From Peromyscus leucopus (taxonomy: Eukaryota; Chordata; Mammalia; Rodentia; Cricetidae): DNA of 64,000 nt. A program made the position numbers and the translations under genes. Shown here piece by piece: positions 1 through 64,000 of this stretch. The stretch spans positions 94,827,920-94,891,919 of the forward strand of contig NC_051083.1 in the NCBI RefSeq assembly GCF_004664715.2, given 5' to 3'. Every line of letters begins with the position of its first letter. The first letter of the stretch is position 1. The notes under the pieces were generated by a model. The model did no database searches, was not told where the DNA came from, and worked only from the letters and a program-made list of their open reading frames with translations.

Positions 1-1341
1 TGTCTCACATAGTAATCCTTAGAACACTACCAAACCTAAGGAGGCCATACTTAATAAATATTAGATGATTTTTAGTCACTTTCATTTTAAAATCATAATT
101 TCAGTTCTCCAGAAAATAATCTTTTTAGAAAACGAGAAAAATAAAATCAGGAGAGTACAGCACACTTTCCCTTTGAGACTGTTACCTCTTTTCGTATTTT
201 AAAAATTTTAGTCTCTTGTTCATTAGTACTTTTTACATCCATTCGAGGTAAGGAGAAATACCACAATTTGCTAGCGGGTATTGATTTGTATGACAAATCA
301 ACTTGAAAATTCCTCTTTTGTGAAACTCTGTAGAATACAAGTAGATCATGAGAAGATGTAAAAGATGGGCACGGTCAATTGATTGACTATATAAATGCAG
401 TCTTCCTGAAAGAGAATGCTTTCAAGGAAGAGTGATATGTGAGTTGACATATGAAAAGCTTGGGGAAGGCGCTGCAGATGTTTGGAAAGGCATATGTAAA
501 GGCACATAAAAATGTGCACATTGGGGGGTGGTGGCAGCGGTGACGCACGCCATTAATCCCAGCACTAGGGAAGCAGAGGCAGGCGGATCTCTGAGTTTGA
601 GGCCAACCTGGGCTACAGAGTGAGTTTCAGGACAGCTAGGACTACCCAGAGAAAAAGCCTGTCTCAAAAACCAAACACAAGAAAAATGTGCACATTATGT
701 ATGTGAAATGGTTATAATCAGACAGGCTGGAGTGATGAGAATTCATTGCAAGAAATAATAGGCAAAGAAATAGGTAAGAGTGATACTGAAAGTAGTTTGA
801 CTGAATTGAGGACTACAAGTAGCATCATGTGCAGTAAGAAGTCAGCAATTAGTGTTCTTAAGACAAGTGGTTTACATAGAAAAATTGATTTGAGGAAAGT
901 GTGCAATGTAAATAAGCTTGAATTCAAGGGAATAAACTTAAAGGCAAAGTTCCAGTGTGAGATCAGGAGAGTAATTGTGGCAAGAGGATAGAGCAAAGAA
1001 AATTAGAGGAATTTTTTTAAAAGAATTGCCAGGCTTTAGGTGACTGGAATTAATTGTTAGTTATATAGAAGAGGCGACAAAAAATACTTCTAGCTTTTTA
1101 AGCCTTGGGCTCGAAATTGTTATTACATGTTTCTTAATTGGTTGGAGGGTAGAAGTGATGAAGGTGACCTAATGTATGTAGCAGTCTCAATGAGACTCAA
1201 TCTGTATGATAGACTTACTGATTTTTATATCTAAGAACTGTGTGAAAATGCAGTATTGTAACCACATGTAGCTGCTTACTTACATTTAGAAGAGCAAACT
1301 TCTTCTTCATTGAATCCCTGAATTTCTATTTCCATGAAAAG
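1..1341 (+). other. Intron 18 (3' part)
   Basis: AT-rich intronic DNA ending in acceptor ccatgaaaag. It contains one B1 at 523-681. The rest shows no recognisable gene or repeat. Confidence 0.85.
508..696 (+). mobile_element. B1 SINE, sense, with 15-bp target duplication
   Basis: The body at 523-681 has the B1 marks taatcccagcactagg, ggcaggcggatct and cagagaaaaagcctgtctc. It is flanked by identical aaaaatgtgcacatt copies at 508-522 and 682-696. Confidence 0.9.
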
Positions 1342-63654
<62,313 letters not shown>

Positions 63655-64000
63655 GTAATATAGCTTTTCATTTTTTCTAAGTGTATAATTTCCTCCTGGT
63701 CTGCTTTGATTGGTCCTTTTACAGCTCCACTAAGATTCTTGTCTTCCTTATCTTCTAAGGTACCACACATTTTCCCCTTCCAAATTAACTTCTTCCTTGG
63801 TATCCTGAAGATACTAGCTCATATTCATTGAACAGATTGCTTTTCTTTAAAGAAAAAAGTTCTAAATATTGTCCATTCGCTTTCACAACAACAGTGCCCA
63901 ATCTGTACTTTATTTATGTATTTTTGTCTAAGTATACAAAGTATGACTGAGAGTCATCACAAGTAGAGTGGATGTTGGTATGGTTTTCTTTCTTCAAAAT
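63655..64000 (+). other. Intron 39 (5' part)
   Basis: 346 bp of pyrimidine-rich unique-looking intron to the window edge. No feature seen. Confidence 0.85.

Overview
The window is mammalian and rodent: 64 kb of AT-rich, intron-dominated DNA packed with rodent SINEs (B1, B2, B3, B4, ID) and L1 copies. Two solo LTRs resemble the mys/MYSERV type, and several young B1 copies carry a variant I associate with hamsters, voles and deer mice. A cricetid rodent is therefore my best guess, but that is inference. The only protein-coding gene is the middle of Col4a5, the X-linked collagen alpha-5(IV) gene, on the + strand.

Twenty-one consecutive exons were placed to the base. Every junction has an AG acceptor and a GT donor, and the reading frame is open across all joins. 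Exon lengths are 133-174-84-93-71-192-169-93-105-98-151-114-168-90-150-99-90-140-127-81-99. From memory this matches human COL4A5 exons 19-39, so I use those numbers. Together they encode about 840 residues of Gly-X-Y triple helix with the family's characteristic interruptions. Signal peptide, 7S and NC1 domains lie outside the window. Exons are at 1342, 8975, 9487, 14394, 16140, 16491, 17542, 19084, 19271, 20689, 22254, 33868, 37025, 38078, 38617, 41819, 46570, 47397, 54814, 62331 and 63556.

The introns hold the rest. Intron 19 has a U6 snRNA retropseudogene nested in an L1 fragment. Intron 21 has a roughly 3.6-kb nuclear copy of mitochondrial DNA (cytb-tRNA-Glu-ND6-ND5-three tRNAs-ND4), itself hit by a B1, an LTR and an L1 tail. 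Intron 29 (11.5 kb) carries a long decayed L1. Intron 30 has an 89-bp near-perfect hairpin. Intron 34 has a 3.4-kb antisense L1 with an 18-bp target-site duplication and an internal deletion joining ORF1 to ORF2 sequence. Introns 36 and 37 (over 7 kb each) hold old L1s, a solo LTR, MIRs and many microsatellites.

I saw no promoter, CpG island, functional RNA gene, CRISPR array or second protein-coding gene, and no novel multi-gene system. The most noteworthy items are the NUMT with its layered insertions, the U6-in-L1 nest, the dated L1 insertion, the intronic hairpin, and several repeats lying close to splice sites.
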